Source: an uncultured Bacteroidales bacterium
GTDB taxonomy: Bacteria > Bacteroidota > Bacteroidia > Bacteroidales > Bacteroidaceae
Length of the DNA: 53,726 bases
Direction of reading: 5' to 3'
Assembly (NCBI GenBank): GCA_902779315.1
Contig: CACZBC010000032.1
Location: 1 to 53,726, forward strand
The notes beneath the pieces were generated by a model, which ran no database searches, was not told where the DNA came from, and saw nothing but the letters and a program-made list of their open reading frames with translations. A program made the translations under genes and the position numbers. Shown here in pieces: positions 9,634 through 18,010 of this stretch; within the stretch, counting starts at the first letter, position 1; each line of letters opens with the position of its first letter.

Positions 9634-9721
9634 ACATCACACGTGAAGTTGGCAATTGTCACACGTGAAGTTTGCAATCGTAACACTATACGTTTTCCGA
9701 TACACTGTGGCGCGTTTGCCC
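9634..9721 (+). repeat. 22-bp repeat array A (4 units)
   Basis: Units begin at 9634, 9656, 9678 and 9700, all exactly 22 bases long with no spacers. Units 1 and 2 carry CACACGTGAAGTT(G/T)GCAA; units 3 and 4 are diverged but in phase (AACACTATACGTT, ACTGTGGCGCGTTTGC). The array ends at base 9721, one base before the stop codon of the esterase gene. The rest of this 297-base gap holds the promoter of the 4865-9424 gene and AT-rich sequence. Confidence 0.8.
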
Positions 9722-12700
9722 CTACCTGACCAGAACCTTTTTGTTGCCAGTAATGAAGATGCCGTGCTGAGGAGTGCCAACACGCTGTCCTGCAAGGTTA
9801 TAGACAGCCGAGGAACTGCTGCCCTCTGGTTGCTGGCCAGGCACAGAACCTATGCCGTCTATGAGGTCTTCAAGTCCCAAAAGCCATTCCTTCAGGTCTT
9901 TGAGCATCACATTGTGGAAGGAAAAACTGGTGTTGAAGCCGAATCCATGACCTCCTGTTGAGAACGTCTTGCTTTTAACAGGCACACCTGCATTCGTCAA
10001 AGCCCTTTTGTACATCGTACTGTTTGCGGGTTTCACGGTATTGTCATTGCTTGCCCAGCTAAGATATGCAGGAGGTGTCTCAGCAGTCACTTGCTGGTCG
10101 CTGCTGTAAAGCGTCACGAGTTCTTCACTTGGATCGCTGCCAAGCAGATTCTGACGGGAGCCGGCATGCGTGTAGCGTGTATCCATGGAAATGACCGGAT
10201 AGTACAGAATCTGAAAGGCTGGCAACTCATCACCCGTAAGATGCGTGGCTATGGTACTAGCCAGATGACCTCCTGCACTGAAGCCCATCACACCTACTCT
10301 GTCCGTGTCCAACATCAGATTCTCAGCATTGTCGCGCAAATACTGCAGGGCAGCCCGACCATCGGCTAAGGGTACTTCCGGATTCCCATTTGGGAGGTTG
10401 TAGGTAAGTACTGCGACTGTGAAGCCGAGGTCAAGGAAAAAAGGGGCCCAATCGGAACCTTCATAGCTGCCTGCGACATAAGAATAGCCTCCACCAGGAA
10501 TGATGATGACAGACATTCCATTGGCATTCTCCTCCGAAGCACAGAAAACCTTGAGTTTCGCACCCGTAGAAAGTGTTTCCTCATAAACTGTAGGTTGCTT
10601 CTCAACATAATTTGCCAGAATCTCCAAGGCTTCAGTCGGATCGAACTCACCTTCTTCCGTGATGGCTGTCTGATTGCCTGCATCGTGAGGCGCATAAGTG
10701 TTGGCACAAATACCTGTCTGCGTACTGGAGGCACTGTTGAAGACATATTCGCCCATCGTCAGGTAGTAAGGATAGCCTTCAGGAACTCCTGTATAGTTCA
10801 CCTTGACGGGTTGCAAGTATTCGTTGGAACAGATGATGTTGCTCCAATCATCGCTGTAAGAAACGGGGTCGCGATACATAAACGAATGGTCAGCAACACT
10901 ATAAAGGTAGAGTTGACCTTCGTGAGTGATGAACGCGAACTCTCCCTTCGTCGCTCCAATGCCTGTCTTTACGGTACTGGTCATCTTTCCGTCGAGTGTT
11001 CCCATATCACCACGAGCGGTCTTCATGCTGTACTTCTTGTTGTTCTGGGGTTTGAAGACGTTCCACTCTGGCAGGGGATGCTTCACCTCTATGCTGTCAG
11101 CCTCGATGAGTTCCAGCAGACTCTTGGCCCATATCTCAGCCAGACGTTTGGCACCATTCGCATTGGGATGCAGATAGAAGTAGCCTGCATTACCACTCTC
11201 GCGAGTGAAGAGCGCCCTGTTGTTCTCGAAGTATTCCCATACACCACGATTGCCTGCATAGACCTGGTCGTACTCTTCCACAATGGCATCAAGCATGGGA
11301 TAGTAGCTGTGAAGGCGGTCCAAACCTTCCTGCAAATACTTCGCGCCATTATACGTACTGGGGCTGTACCAGATGGGATAGTTGAGCAAAATCTTGCAAG
11401 TAGGCACTTCCTGTATGAGTTTATTGATAATTGCCTTGATGTTGTCGCGATAGACATCTGGCGCCACAGGTGCTCCTTCCGTTCCTGTGCAGGCACTGTC
11501 GTTCGTGCCTAACATTATACTTATATATATATGTCCGCCATTCTGCTTGTAAAACGCCTTTGCATTGTTGACAACACGAGTGAAATCGTCTCTTCCCGGC
11601 AGATATCCGAAAGTGGTAATGCCGGAATGGCCTCCATTGTAAACATTCGTGGTGACCTCTGTTGCCTCTTCAATCAGAGCACGGCACACGATGGGCGGAG
11701 CCTGTGTGGATGCATTACCGAGGGTAGCTCCTGCAGTAATACTGTTACCTATGAACAGAAGATTGATGTTGTCCTTCGGATCAATAGGATCCGGCTCACC
11801 TTCTACGGCACGATAAACTTGGAAACGGCCAAGTGCCACGAACGGATTGCCATTGCTGTCGTAGCGGTCACTCTTGTTTGCATTGACGGTCTTCTTCACC
11901 ACAAAACGGATGTCAGTATAAGGCGCTCCGAGTGCAATGTGGGGCGACTGATAGCGATCCGGCGAATAACTGGTAAAGTCGACGTTCATGTTTGTCAAGT
12001 GTTCCACTTCCGTCCAAGTCTCGTCTGGCAGATTTGCAGCTTCGATGATGACCTCAGTAGGTGTGTCATTGGCACTGCCCCAAGTGGTACCTAACATAGT
12101 GAAGATAATGTCTGTTTCCGCTTGATTGAGATGGACTTGCAGATAAGGGTCAGTATTGGCTGGCAATGGCGCAGGGTTGCTCCAAGCCGTATGCCATATG
12201 TATTCGTTCGTTCCCACGCCATCACTTTCAGGACGCAACAAGTTGCTTGGAGGGAAACCATTCTGCCAACTGTTTGCCGTTATTTGCGAAGCATTGGTCA
12301 GCAAGGCGATATCCTTCTTCCAAGACGGGCCGACAGGATCAGGTTCGCCCTCGTAAGCCTCATAAATCTGGAAACGTCCCAACGAAAGCAACAAACCTCC
12401 CGCAGTCTGACGACGGTTGGCATAGGTCTTCTTCACAAGGAATTTCACATCTGTATATTCTGCACCAAGGTCGATGTGAGGCGAAGTATAACGCTCTGGC
12501 GTATAGGAAGTGAAGTCATCCTGCATATTCGCGAGCGTCGTGACAGTTGTCCATTCGCCAGGCAGATTGGCTGCTTGAATCACCACCTCTGTAGGTGTGT
12601 CGTAAGTAGCTTGCCAGGCCGAACCAATCATCGAGAAAATGAGGTGCTGCTCGGCTTTTGGAAGATGGAACTGCAGGAAGGGGTCAACAGCTGCAGTAAT

Positions 12701-12931
12701 CATGTCCGAACCTGACCACGCTGTATGATAGATGTACTGATTCGTACCTACTCCATCGCTTTCTGGACGGATCAAGTTGGCAACTGTAAAGCGGGAATCT
12801 TGCGGCGCAGTTCCAATAATCTGCGAGGCACTTGTAATGAGGGCTTCACCCCTCTTCCATATCAGCTCTGCATGCATGGGCAGACAATGCAGGGTACCTA
12901 GCAACAGGAAAAAAGTATAGAATTTCTTCAT
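9722..12931 (-). CDS. Secreted double esterase: two discoidin-like modules, SGNH hydrolase, alpha/beta hydrolase
   Basis: A 1069-residue protein with a signal peptide (1-21). Two tandem discoidin-like modules follow (about 25-195 and 205-375, both with LIRPESDGVGTN), then an SGNH/GDSL esterase domain (about 388-610): GNSIT with S397, a block II glycine near 434, GTND with N487, and LHPN with H588. The Asp normally three residues before that His is Phe585. Residues 630-760 hold a module ending LYLYSVAD that recurs in the 13124 product. An alpha/beta-hydrolase esterase of the acetyl-xylan/BD-FAE type follows (about 785-1020) with GGGY as oxyanion loop, S885 in GFSAGG, D963 and H995. The tail (VYNLAGQRVG...HGIFITGNKK) is the shared C-terminal signal. 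It probably removes acetyl or other acyl groups from plant polysaccharides, with two active sites on one chain. Confidence 0.9.
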   Translation of the reverse strand: MKKFYTFFLLLGTLHCLPMHAELIWKRGEALITSASQIIGTAPQDSRFTVANLIRPESDGVGTNQYIYHTAWSGSDMITAAVDPFLQFHLPKAEQHLIFSMIGSAWQATYDTPTEVVIQAANLPGEWTTVTTLANMQDDFTSYTPERYTSPHIDLGAEYTDVKFLVKKTYANRRQTAGGLLLSLGRFQIYEAYEGEPDPVGPSWKKDIALLTNASQITANSWQNGFPPSNLLRPESDGVGTNEYIWHTAWSNPAPLPANTDPYLQVHLNQAETDIIFTMLGTTWGSANDTPTEVIIEAANLPDETWTEVEHLTNMNVDFTSYSPDRYQSPHIALGAPYTDIRFVVKKTVNANKSDRYDSNGNPFVALGRFQVYRAVEGEPDPIDPKDNINLLFIGNSITAGATLGNASTQAPPIVCRALIEEATEVTTNVYNGGHSGITTFGYLPGRDDFTRVVNNAKAFYKQNGGHIYISIMLGTNDSACTGTEGAPVAPDVYRDNIKAIINKLIQEVPTCKILLNYPIWYSPSTYNGAKYLQEGLDRLHSYYPMLDAIVEEYDQVYAGNRGVWEYFENNRALFTRESGNAGYFYLHPNANGAKRLAEIWAKSLLELIEADSIEVKHPLPEWNVFKPQNNKKYSMKTARGDMGTLDGKMTSTVKTGIGATKGEFAFITHEGQLYLYSVADHSFMYRDPVSYSDDWSNIICSNEYLQPVKVNYTGVPEGYPYYLTMGEYVFNSASSTQTGICANTYAPHDAGNQTAITEEGEFDPTEALEILANYVEKQPTVYEETLSTGAKLKVFCASEENANGMSVIIIPGGGYSYVAGSYEGSDWAPFFLDLGFTVAVLTYNLPNGNPEVPLADGRAALQYLRDNAENLMLDTDRVGVMGFSAGGHLASTIATHLTGDELPAFQILYYPVISMDTRYTHAGSRQNLLGSDPSEELVTLYSSDQQVTAETPPAYLSWASNDNTVKPANSTMYKRALTNAGVPVKSKTFSTGGHGFGFNTSFSFHNVMLKDLKEWLLGLEDLIDGIGSVPGQQPEGSSSSAVYNLAGQRVGTPQHGIFITGNKKVLVR

Positions 12932-12975
12932 GGTTAATGGTATTTGACAGTTGTTAGTGTAACGTTTTTCGATTG

Positions 12976-12983
12976 CAAAGATA
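12976..12983 (-). promoter_or_regulatory. -7 box (TATCTTTG) for the esterase gene
   Basis: Minus-strand TATCTTTG lies 44 bases before the start codon; the -33 is not clear. A possible lone degenerate copy of the 22-bp unit (TTAGTGTAACGTTT, 12954-12967) lies between it and the start. Confidence 0.6.
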
Positions 12984-13023
12984 ATAAAAATTAAATTTAA
13001 GAATTATTTTTGAGGCGTTTTTG

Positions 13024-13054
13024 TTTGCAATATAATAAATAATGTATATATTTG
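13024..13054 (+). promoter_or_regulatory. Promoter of the 13124-17398 gene
   Basis: TTTG (13024-13027), exactly 19 bases, then TATATTTG (13047-13054): a full match to the Bacteroidota -33/-7 promoter. The 5' leader is about 60 bases and A-rich. Confidence 0.8.
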
Positions 13055-13123
13055 CCATGCGTAAAACGTAAACAAATAACATTTTTTTAAATAACCACTA
13101 TTATTAACCTAAAAAAAAACATC

Positions 13124-16100
13124 ATGAGAAAAATCAAACTTCTCTTTGCTGCTGTGTTATCAATGATAGCATGGACAGGCGTGATGGCGCAGACAGCTGC
13201 AGAATATGAAGCTGCTCTTGCTGCCATTTCTGATGGTGCTTGCTATCGCATTTCCGTAAATGTCGATGGAACCAAGTACTATGTAACCAGCGACGGCACT
13301 TTATCAAGTTCCTTAGGTGAAAATGGCCTCTTCATCTTTAATAAGATTACAGAGACCTCGGGAGATGGTCCTTACGTGGTGGCAGAAGGTCTCCCAGCTG
13401 TTGGCATTCAAATGACCAGCACCGCAGGCAAGAGATTCACAAATGCTCCTCTGAGCAACAACAAGGCTGTTCTTGACGTTACGAACTTCAGCACTTCAAC
13501 GAACAACCGAGCCCCTTGGGAATCTCAAGTATTATTCCTGAAAGACGGCAAGTTTGCCATCCGCGCCTGCAACACCATATATGAAGAAAGCGGTTGGAAA
13601 GACGCAGGCAGAGTATTCTGGACTTATAAAGTTGCAGAGGCTGCTGTTACTCCTCAGTATACCTACGACCCTGCTTATGTTTGGAATATAGAACAGGATG
13701 AATTTGCTACCTCACAATATGCAGCTAAGAATACTGTTCAGGCATGGCCCGTATATATTCAGAGTGCCGCAGGCCTTGTAAAGGATGCATCTAAGTATAT
13801 TAGTAATGCCAAGTCTTCTGCTGAAGGTTCTTACGAGGCACTGTTGGATGGAGATTACGCTACCTACTTCCATTCCACCTATAGCAATGGCCCTGATGCA
13901 GACCACTATCTGCAGGCCGAGTTGTCTGAGGCTACTCAGAAGTTCGAGTTCTACTACAAGAAGCGCTCACAGAACAACAACAACCGTCCTACCAAGATTG
14001 TCATCTCTGGCGGCAACAGCGCAGACGGTGAGTTCACAGACGTCAAGACTATTGATTCCGGACTTCCCACTGAGGAATCCACTATTGACTATATGTCCAG
14101 TCAGATTGACCTCGGAGCTGCTTATAAGTTTGTCCGCTTTACCATCCCAGAGACAAACAATAATGCACAGAACAACAACCATGTGTTCTTCACCTTCTCG
14201 GAGTTCTACATGTTCCCAGGTGAAGATGCAGCTGTTGCTGTTGCAAATAAATACAACGAGTATTCAGCAAAGGCATGGACAGAGTTCACAGAAGCAGATG
14301 TCGAACAAATCAATACTATTGATAGGAATTTGAAGTCTGCCATCTCTACAATAAATGTTACTTACGCTCTCTACGAAGCCGATGGAACAACATTAGTTAG
14401 CAAGCAAACAGTTGTCCAGAAGCCTTACAGCGAAATAAATGTTCCTTCTACTTTGGTATCACAGCCATTGTTCTACGACTATAATGTAACTGGAACTATC
14501 GGCGAAACAGATTGTGAAATCAAGATTGTCCGCACCCTCAAGCCTGAAGTTGTCGGTGCATTGGCAGAACTTTCTAATGCAAAGGCTTACACTATTGCCT
14601 GCGATCGTGGTAAGCTCCTCACCAAGGACGGCTACCTGGCTTCTACGGCACACAGCAGCCTCACAACTGCCGAGCCTTCCAACTTCGCCATCATCAGCTA
14701 CGAAGGCAACTACTATCTCTACAGCGTAGCAGACGGCAAGTTCGTGCAGAACAATGGCGCATTGGCCGACAAGCCCTCCAATGGTGTCTTTGATGCCCTC
14801 AAGATGGATCCCAAGAGCGTTCCTTACTTCATGTACTACTTCACAGTTTCAGAAGGAACAAACTATGGTTTGAACACCAACGGTAACGATCCTTACGGTT
14901 ATGTCATCAACAATTGGATGAACGCAGATCCAGGCAACCAGTACTACATGATTGCTGCCGCTGACTTCGATGCAACTAGTGCTCTGGCTGCTTTGGACGC
15001 TCAGTTCCATCCTGCATACTCTGTAATATATGTAGTGAAGGACGCCTTTGGCAACACCATCTTCACATCTGATCCCGAACCAGTTGAGCAAGGTGCCAAA
15101 ATTACCACTCTGCCCGAAAAGTATCATCGTGCATACTACACCTACAACAATGTAGACGTAACTGTTTCCGAACCTGGTGGAACCCAAGCTGTGTTCACCG
15201 CTACATGGGGAGGTCCCTTCGTGATTTCCGAGAACTTCGCAAAGGCACACTGGTACGACATGACTATGCGTGGCAACTACTATGTAACCAGTGCTGAAAA
15301 GGATCCCGCTGACGGCGCATACGTAACCCAGAAGGACGCTCCGAAGGGAAGTCTCGTTGAGGATTCCTACCAGTGGGCATTCATTGGCGATGGCTACAAC
15401 GGCTTCAAGATTGTCAACAAGGCTGAAGGCGAAGGCAAGAGCTTCGGTTGGACCGATGAGAACCAAAAGGATGCTGGTATTCCTACCGTCATGGCTGACA
15501 GCGAAGGAAATCACACATGGAAAATCGTTGCCAGCACCAACACAAGTGTTCCCGCTGGTTCATTCGTCCTGAATGTTGCTGGCACAAACCTCTACCCCAA
15601 CCAGTATGGTGGTGAAGGCAGGCCAATGAAGTTCTGGAATAGCGCCAACAACCTTGGTGATGCAGGTGCTGCCTTCACAGTATACGATGTTCCCACCTTT
15701 GCAGAAGTCGTAACTGCAGAAATTGCTCCTGCTCTTGAGGCTACAGGTTACTTCGCATTCACCGACGCTGTAAAGGCAACCTTCGGTTACGATCCCGCAT
15801 ACAAGACCGAGTGCCCCTTCGAAACTTACAAGAGCATGAAGGAAAAGTTGGATGCTATAGACATGAGCGACCTCACCAACTTCGTTCTTCCTGAAACTGG
15901 TTACTACACATTGAAGAACAAACAATATGGCACATACATGGGCATCGATCCCAGTGACGCCAACCTCTATGGCAACTACAAGACTGCAGCTGCAGCCAAG
16001 CAGATTGTGAAGCTGATCAAGACTGGCGACAAGTACAGCATTGGCCTGATGGGCAAGTTCGCTCCTGCCGCCGTAGCACAAAGCGCACAAGTTACCGCCA

Positions 16101-17398
16101 CCGCAGAAGCAGGCATCTACACACTCGTCATTCCTGTTGTAGGTTATGCAGCATTCCAGGCTGATCCCGAGAACAACATGTCCGTACTGCACTGTGCAGG
16201 TGGCGGCAGCATCGTAGGTTGGGAAGCTCCTGCTGAAGCATCTCAGTGGGCTGTTGAAGACGCTCAAAGCATTACGCTCTCTGTCGGTGAAGAAGGCTAT
16301 GCAACTGCATACCTGCCCTTCCCCGTTGAAGTTGGCAAGACCATCTCTATTCCTGCAGCCAAGGGTGCTTGGACATTCGAAGACGGCACAACCGGCTCTA
16401 TGACAGCCACTGAAGGTGTAACCGTAGCTGACGGCGTTGCAACTGTTCCTGCTGGCGACAACCTGAAGGTAACACACGGATTTACAGATCCAGGCAACTA
16501 CTCCTTCATGATGGACGTTAAGATTCTCAACGAGAATCCTAGTAATGGATACACATCACTCTTTATGTCTGGCGACAACCGCGAGGACGGCGGCTTGTTC
16601 TTCTACTACAATAAGAAGAACGGCAGCAGAACGATTGGCATCAATCTCGGAGGCATGAAATACGGCGGCAGCTATGAGTTGAATACCTGGTACCGCGTAG
16701 TATTCTCCTGCGAGAACTATATTCCTACTGTTTATGTTGACGGTGTTAAGGTCGTAGCTGCCACACAGGCAGTTAATCCCACCAGACTTCACTGGACACT
16801 GAGCGACGTGATTTACTTCTTCGCCGACAACGATGGAGAAGAGAACGATGTTCAGGCATCTGAGATCCGCCTCTGGGATGTTGCTCTGACGGCTGACGAA
16901 GTTGCAATGCTCGGTGCAGCAGGTGCTGAGGTTCCCGAACCCACAAGCGTAGTTGCATACACTGGCAAGGCTGCCAAGACTTATCTGGCACTGACACCGG
17001 TTGAAGGCACCATTCCTGCTCTCACAGGTGTTGTCCTGAAGGGTGATCCCGGCGTTTACGAGTTTGCTATCGCTGCCGAGGCTGCTCCCATCGAGGATAA
17101 CGACCTGAAGGGTACACTCGAGCCCATCGAAGCTGCCGGCAAGTACATCCTTGCTAAGCCCGAAGGCGAAGAGATTGGCTTCTATCAGGCTACAACCGGC
17201 AACATCGCTGCTGGCAAGGCATACCTGGATGTCGCTTCCGACATTAAGGGCTTCCTCTTCAGCGAGGATGGCGCTACTGGCATCGCTAATGTTGAGAAGG
17301 CTGCCGAGAACGGTCCTATCTACAACCTCGCAGGCCAGCGCCTGAGCAAGGTTCAGAAGGGCATCAATATCGTTAACGGCAAGAAGGTGCTTTACTAA
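13124..17398 (+). CDS. Giant secreted protein with discoidin and LamG modules (paralogue of 4865-9424)
   Basis: A 1424-residue protein with a signal peptide (ending TGVMA). The N-terminal 170 residues match those of the 4865-9424 product. A discoidin-like module follows (about 205-365, with LLDGDYATYFHSTY), then a module around 485-620 with NYYLYSVADGKFV that resembles the central module of the esterase at 9722-12931. Further beta-rich repeats follow, with a LamG-like domain near 1105-1270 (NTWYRVVFSCENYIPTVYVD) and the tail IYNLAGQRLSKVQKGI. No catalytic motif was found. A glycan- or surface-binding scaffold is the best guess. Its codons are strongly biased and repetitive (GCT, AAG, GGC), as in a highly expressed gene. 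It has its own promoter and is followed by a hairpin and then a small peptide gene. Confidence 0.85.
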   Translation: MRKIKLLFAAVLSMIAWTGVMAQTAAEYEAALAAISDGACYRISVNVDGTKYYVTSDGTLSSSLGENGLFIFNKITETSGDGPYVVAEGLPAVGIQMTSTAGKRFTNAPLSNNKAVLDVTNFSTSTNNRAPWESQVLFLKDGKFAIRACNTIYEESGWKDAGRVFWTYKVAEAAVTPQYTYDPAYVWNIEQDEFATSQYAAKNTVQAWPVYIQSAAGLVKDASKYISNAKSSAEGSYEALLDGDYATYFHSTYSNGPDADHYLQAELSEATQKFEFYYKKRSQNNNNRPTKIVISGGNSADGEFTDVKTIDSGLPTEESTIDYMSSQIDLGAAYKFVRFTIPETNNNAQNNNHVFFTFSEFYMFPGEDAAVAVANKYNEYSAKAWTEFTEADVEQINTIDRNLKSAISTINVTYALYEADGTTLVSKQTVVQKPYSEINVPSTLVSQPLFYDYNVTGTIGETDCEIKIVRTLKPEVVGALAELSNAKAYTIACDRGKLLTKDGYLASTAHSSLTTAEPSNFAIISYEGNYYLYSVADGKFVQNNGALADKPSNGVFDALKMDPKSVPYFMYYFTVSEGTNYGLNTNGNDPYGYVINNWMNADPGNQYYMIAAADFDATSALAALDAQFHPAYSVIYVVKDAFGNTIFTSDPEPVEQGAKITTLPEKYHRAYYTYNNVDVTVSEPGGTQAVFTATWGGPFVISENFAKAHWYDMTMRGNYYVTSAEKDPADGAYVTQKDAPKGSLVEDSYQWAFIGDGYNGFKIVNKAEGEGKSFGWTDENQKDAGIPTVMADSEGNHTWKIVASTNTSVPAGSFVLNVAGTNLYPNQYGGEGRPMKFWNSANNLGDAGAAFTVYDVPTFAEVVTAEIAPALEATGYFAFTDAVKATFGYDPAYKTECPFETYKSMKEKLDAIDMSDLTNFVLPETGYYTLKNKQYGTYMGIDPSDANLYGNYKTAAAAKQIVKLIKTGDKYSIGLMGKFAPAAVAQSAQVTATAEAGIYTLVIPVVGYAAFQADPENNMSVLHCAGGGSIVGWEAPAEASQWAVEDAQSITLSVGEEGYATAYLPFPVEVGKTISIPAAKGAWTFEDGTTGSMTATEGVTVADGVATVPAGDNLKVTHGFTDPGNYSFMMDVKILNENPSNGYTSLFMSGDNREDGGLFFYYNKKNGSRTIGINLGGMKYGGSYELNTWYRVVFSCENYIPTVYVDGVKVVAATQAVNPTRLHWTLSDVIYFFADNDGEENDVQASEIRLWDVALTADEVAMLGAAGAEVPEPTSVVAYTGKAAKTYLALTPVEGTIPALTGVVLKGDPGVYEFAIAAEAAPIEDNDLKGTLEPIEAAGKYILAKPEGEEIGFYQATTGNIAAGKAYLDVASDIKGFLFSEDGATGIANVEKAAENGPIYNLAGQRLSKVQKGINIVNGKKVLY

Positions 17399-17420
17399 AA
17401 AAGACATTGTCCCCTCGCAT

Positions 17421-17442
17421 CCCTCCCCTCCTTTGGGGAGGG
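17421..17442. repeat. GC-rich stem-loop, REP-like
   Basis: CCCTCCCC (17421-17428) pairs with GGGGAGGG (17435-17442). No T-tract follows. It resembles the hairpin at 134-153 when read on the opposite strand and lies 23 bases after a stop codon. Confidence 0.5.
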
Positions 17443-17492
17443 AGAAGGGACTCTTCCGAATAATTAATTACTAACACTTAATTATAAAAGCA

Positions 17493-17642
17493 ATGAAATA
17501 TATAGCACCCGCAATGAAGATAGAAGAGGCTCAGGTTGTCAGCATGCTGGCAGAGAGCCTGATCATCAACTCCGAAAAACCCGTTGACGGCGCTGATGCA
17601 CTCACTAAGGAACAATACGCTTGGGACATTTGGAGCGACTAA
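17493..17642 (+). CDS. 49-residue peptide, MKYIAPAMKIEE...WDIWSD
   Basis: An open frame of 50 codons starts at ATG 17493 after an A-rich leader and ends at TAA, followed within 45 bases by a strong terminator. The peptide begins MKYIAPAMKIEEAQ and ends QYAWDIWSD; it is acidic, lacks a signal peptide and has no Cys. Short Bacteroidales proteins with an MKxxxPxxxI start and a Trp/Asp-rich end are common and uncharacterised; this resemblance is from memory, not a search. It may share a transcript with the 13124-17398 gene. Coding status rests on the clean frame, the start context and the dedicated terminator. Confidence 0.6.
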   Translation: MKYIAPAMKIEEAQVVSMLAESLIINSEKPVDGADALTKEQYAWDIWSD

Positions 17643-17662
17643 CACACTCCATCTCCCCTACT

Positions 17663-17676
17663 CTGTCAGCTGACAG
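17663..17676. promoter_or_regulatory. Perfect 14-bp palindrome CTGTCAGCTGACAG
   Basis: A perfect inverted repeat just after the peptide gene and before its terminator. It could be an operator-like site or chance; no second copy was noticed. Confidence 0.3.
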
Positions 17677-17683
17677 AACATAG

Positions 17684-17724
17684 GACATCCCCGACATGCG
17701 AACAGTGTGTCGGGGATGTCTTTT
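17684..17724 (+). terminator. Intrinsic terminator of the peptide gene
   Basis: GACATCCCCGACA (17684-17696) pairs perfectly with TGTCGGGGATGTC (17708-17720), followed by TTTT. A 13-bp stem. Confidence 0.85.
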
Positions 17725-17738
17725 GGGGAAGAGAAGAA

Positions 17739-17914
17739 ACACAGGCAGTGTCGTTGGCAAACATCACGTGTGACGTTTGCAATTTACTAGTGTGACGTTT
17801 GCGATTTACTAGTGTGACGATTGCAATTATCACGTGCCACGTTGGCAAACTAAGCACGTCTAGTTTAGCATCTAGGCGTTGCTAATTTACAAACTAGTGC
17901 CAGTTGCGGAAATA
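17739..17914 (+). repeat. 22-bp repeat array B (about 8 units, 4-5 well conserved)
   Basis: In-phase units start at 17739, 17761, 17783, 17805, 17827, 17849, 17871 and 17893. The best are 17761 (ACAT + CACGTGTGACGTTTGCAA), 17783 and 17805 (TTTA + CTAGTGTGACG...). Units at both ends decay but keep the register. The 368-base gap holding it contains only the terminator, this array and the promoter of the alpha-galactosidase gene. Confidence 0.85.
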
Positions 17915-17927
17915 ATATCGCGTTTTC

Positions 17928-17959
17928 TTTGTGAATATGGGAAATATTTAGTAATTTCG
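17928..17959 (+). promoter_or_regulatory. Probable promoter of the GH27 gene
   Basis: TTTG (17928-17931), 20 bases, then TAATTTCG (17952-17959), one mismatch from the consensus -7. The array ends 13 bases upstream. Confidence 0.5.
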
Positions 17960-18010
17960 CCCTACAATTTTGACTAAATAACAACTATAACCTTATATAT
18001 TATTATAAAG

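Noticed and set aside
17739-17914. CRISPR array
   Set aside because: Units are contiguous 22-mers with no unique spacers, and no cas genes are present.
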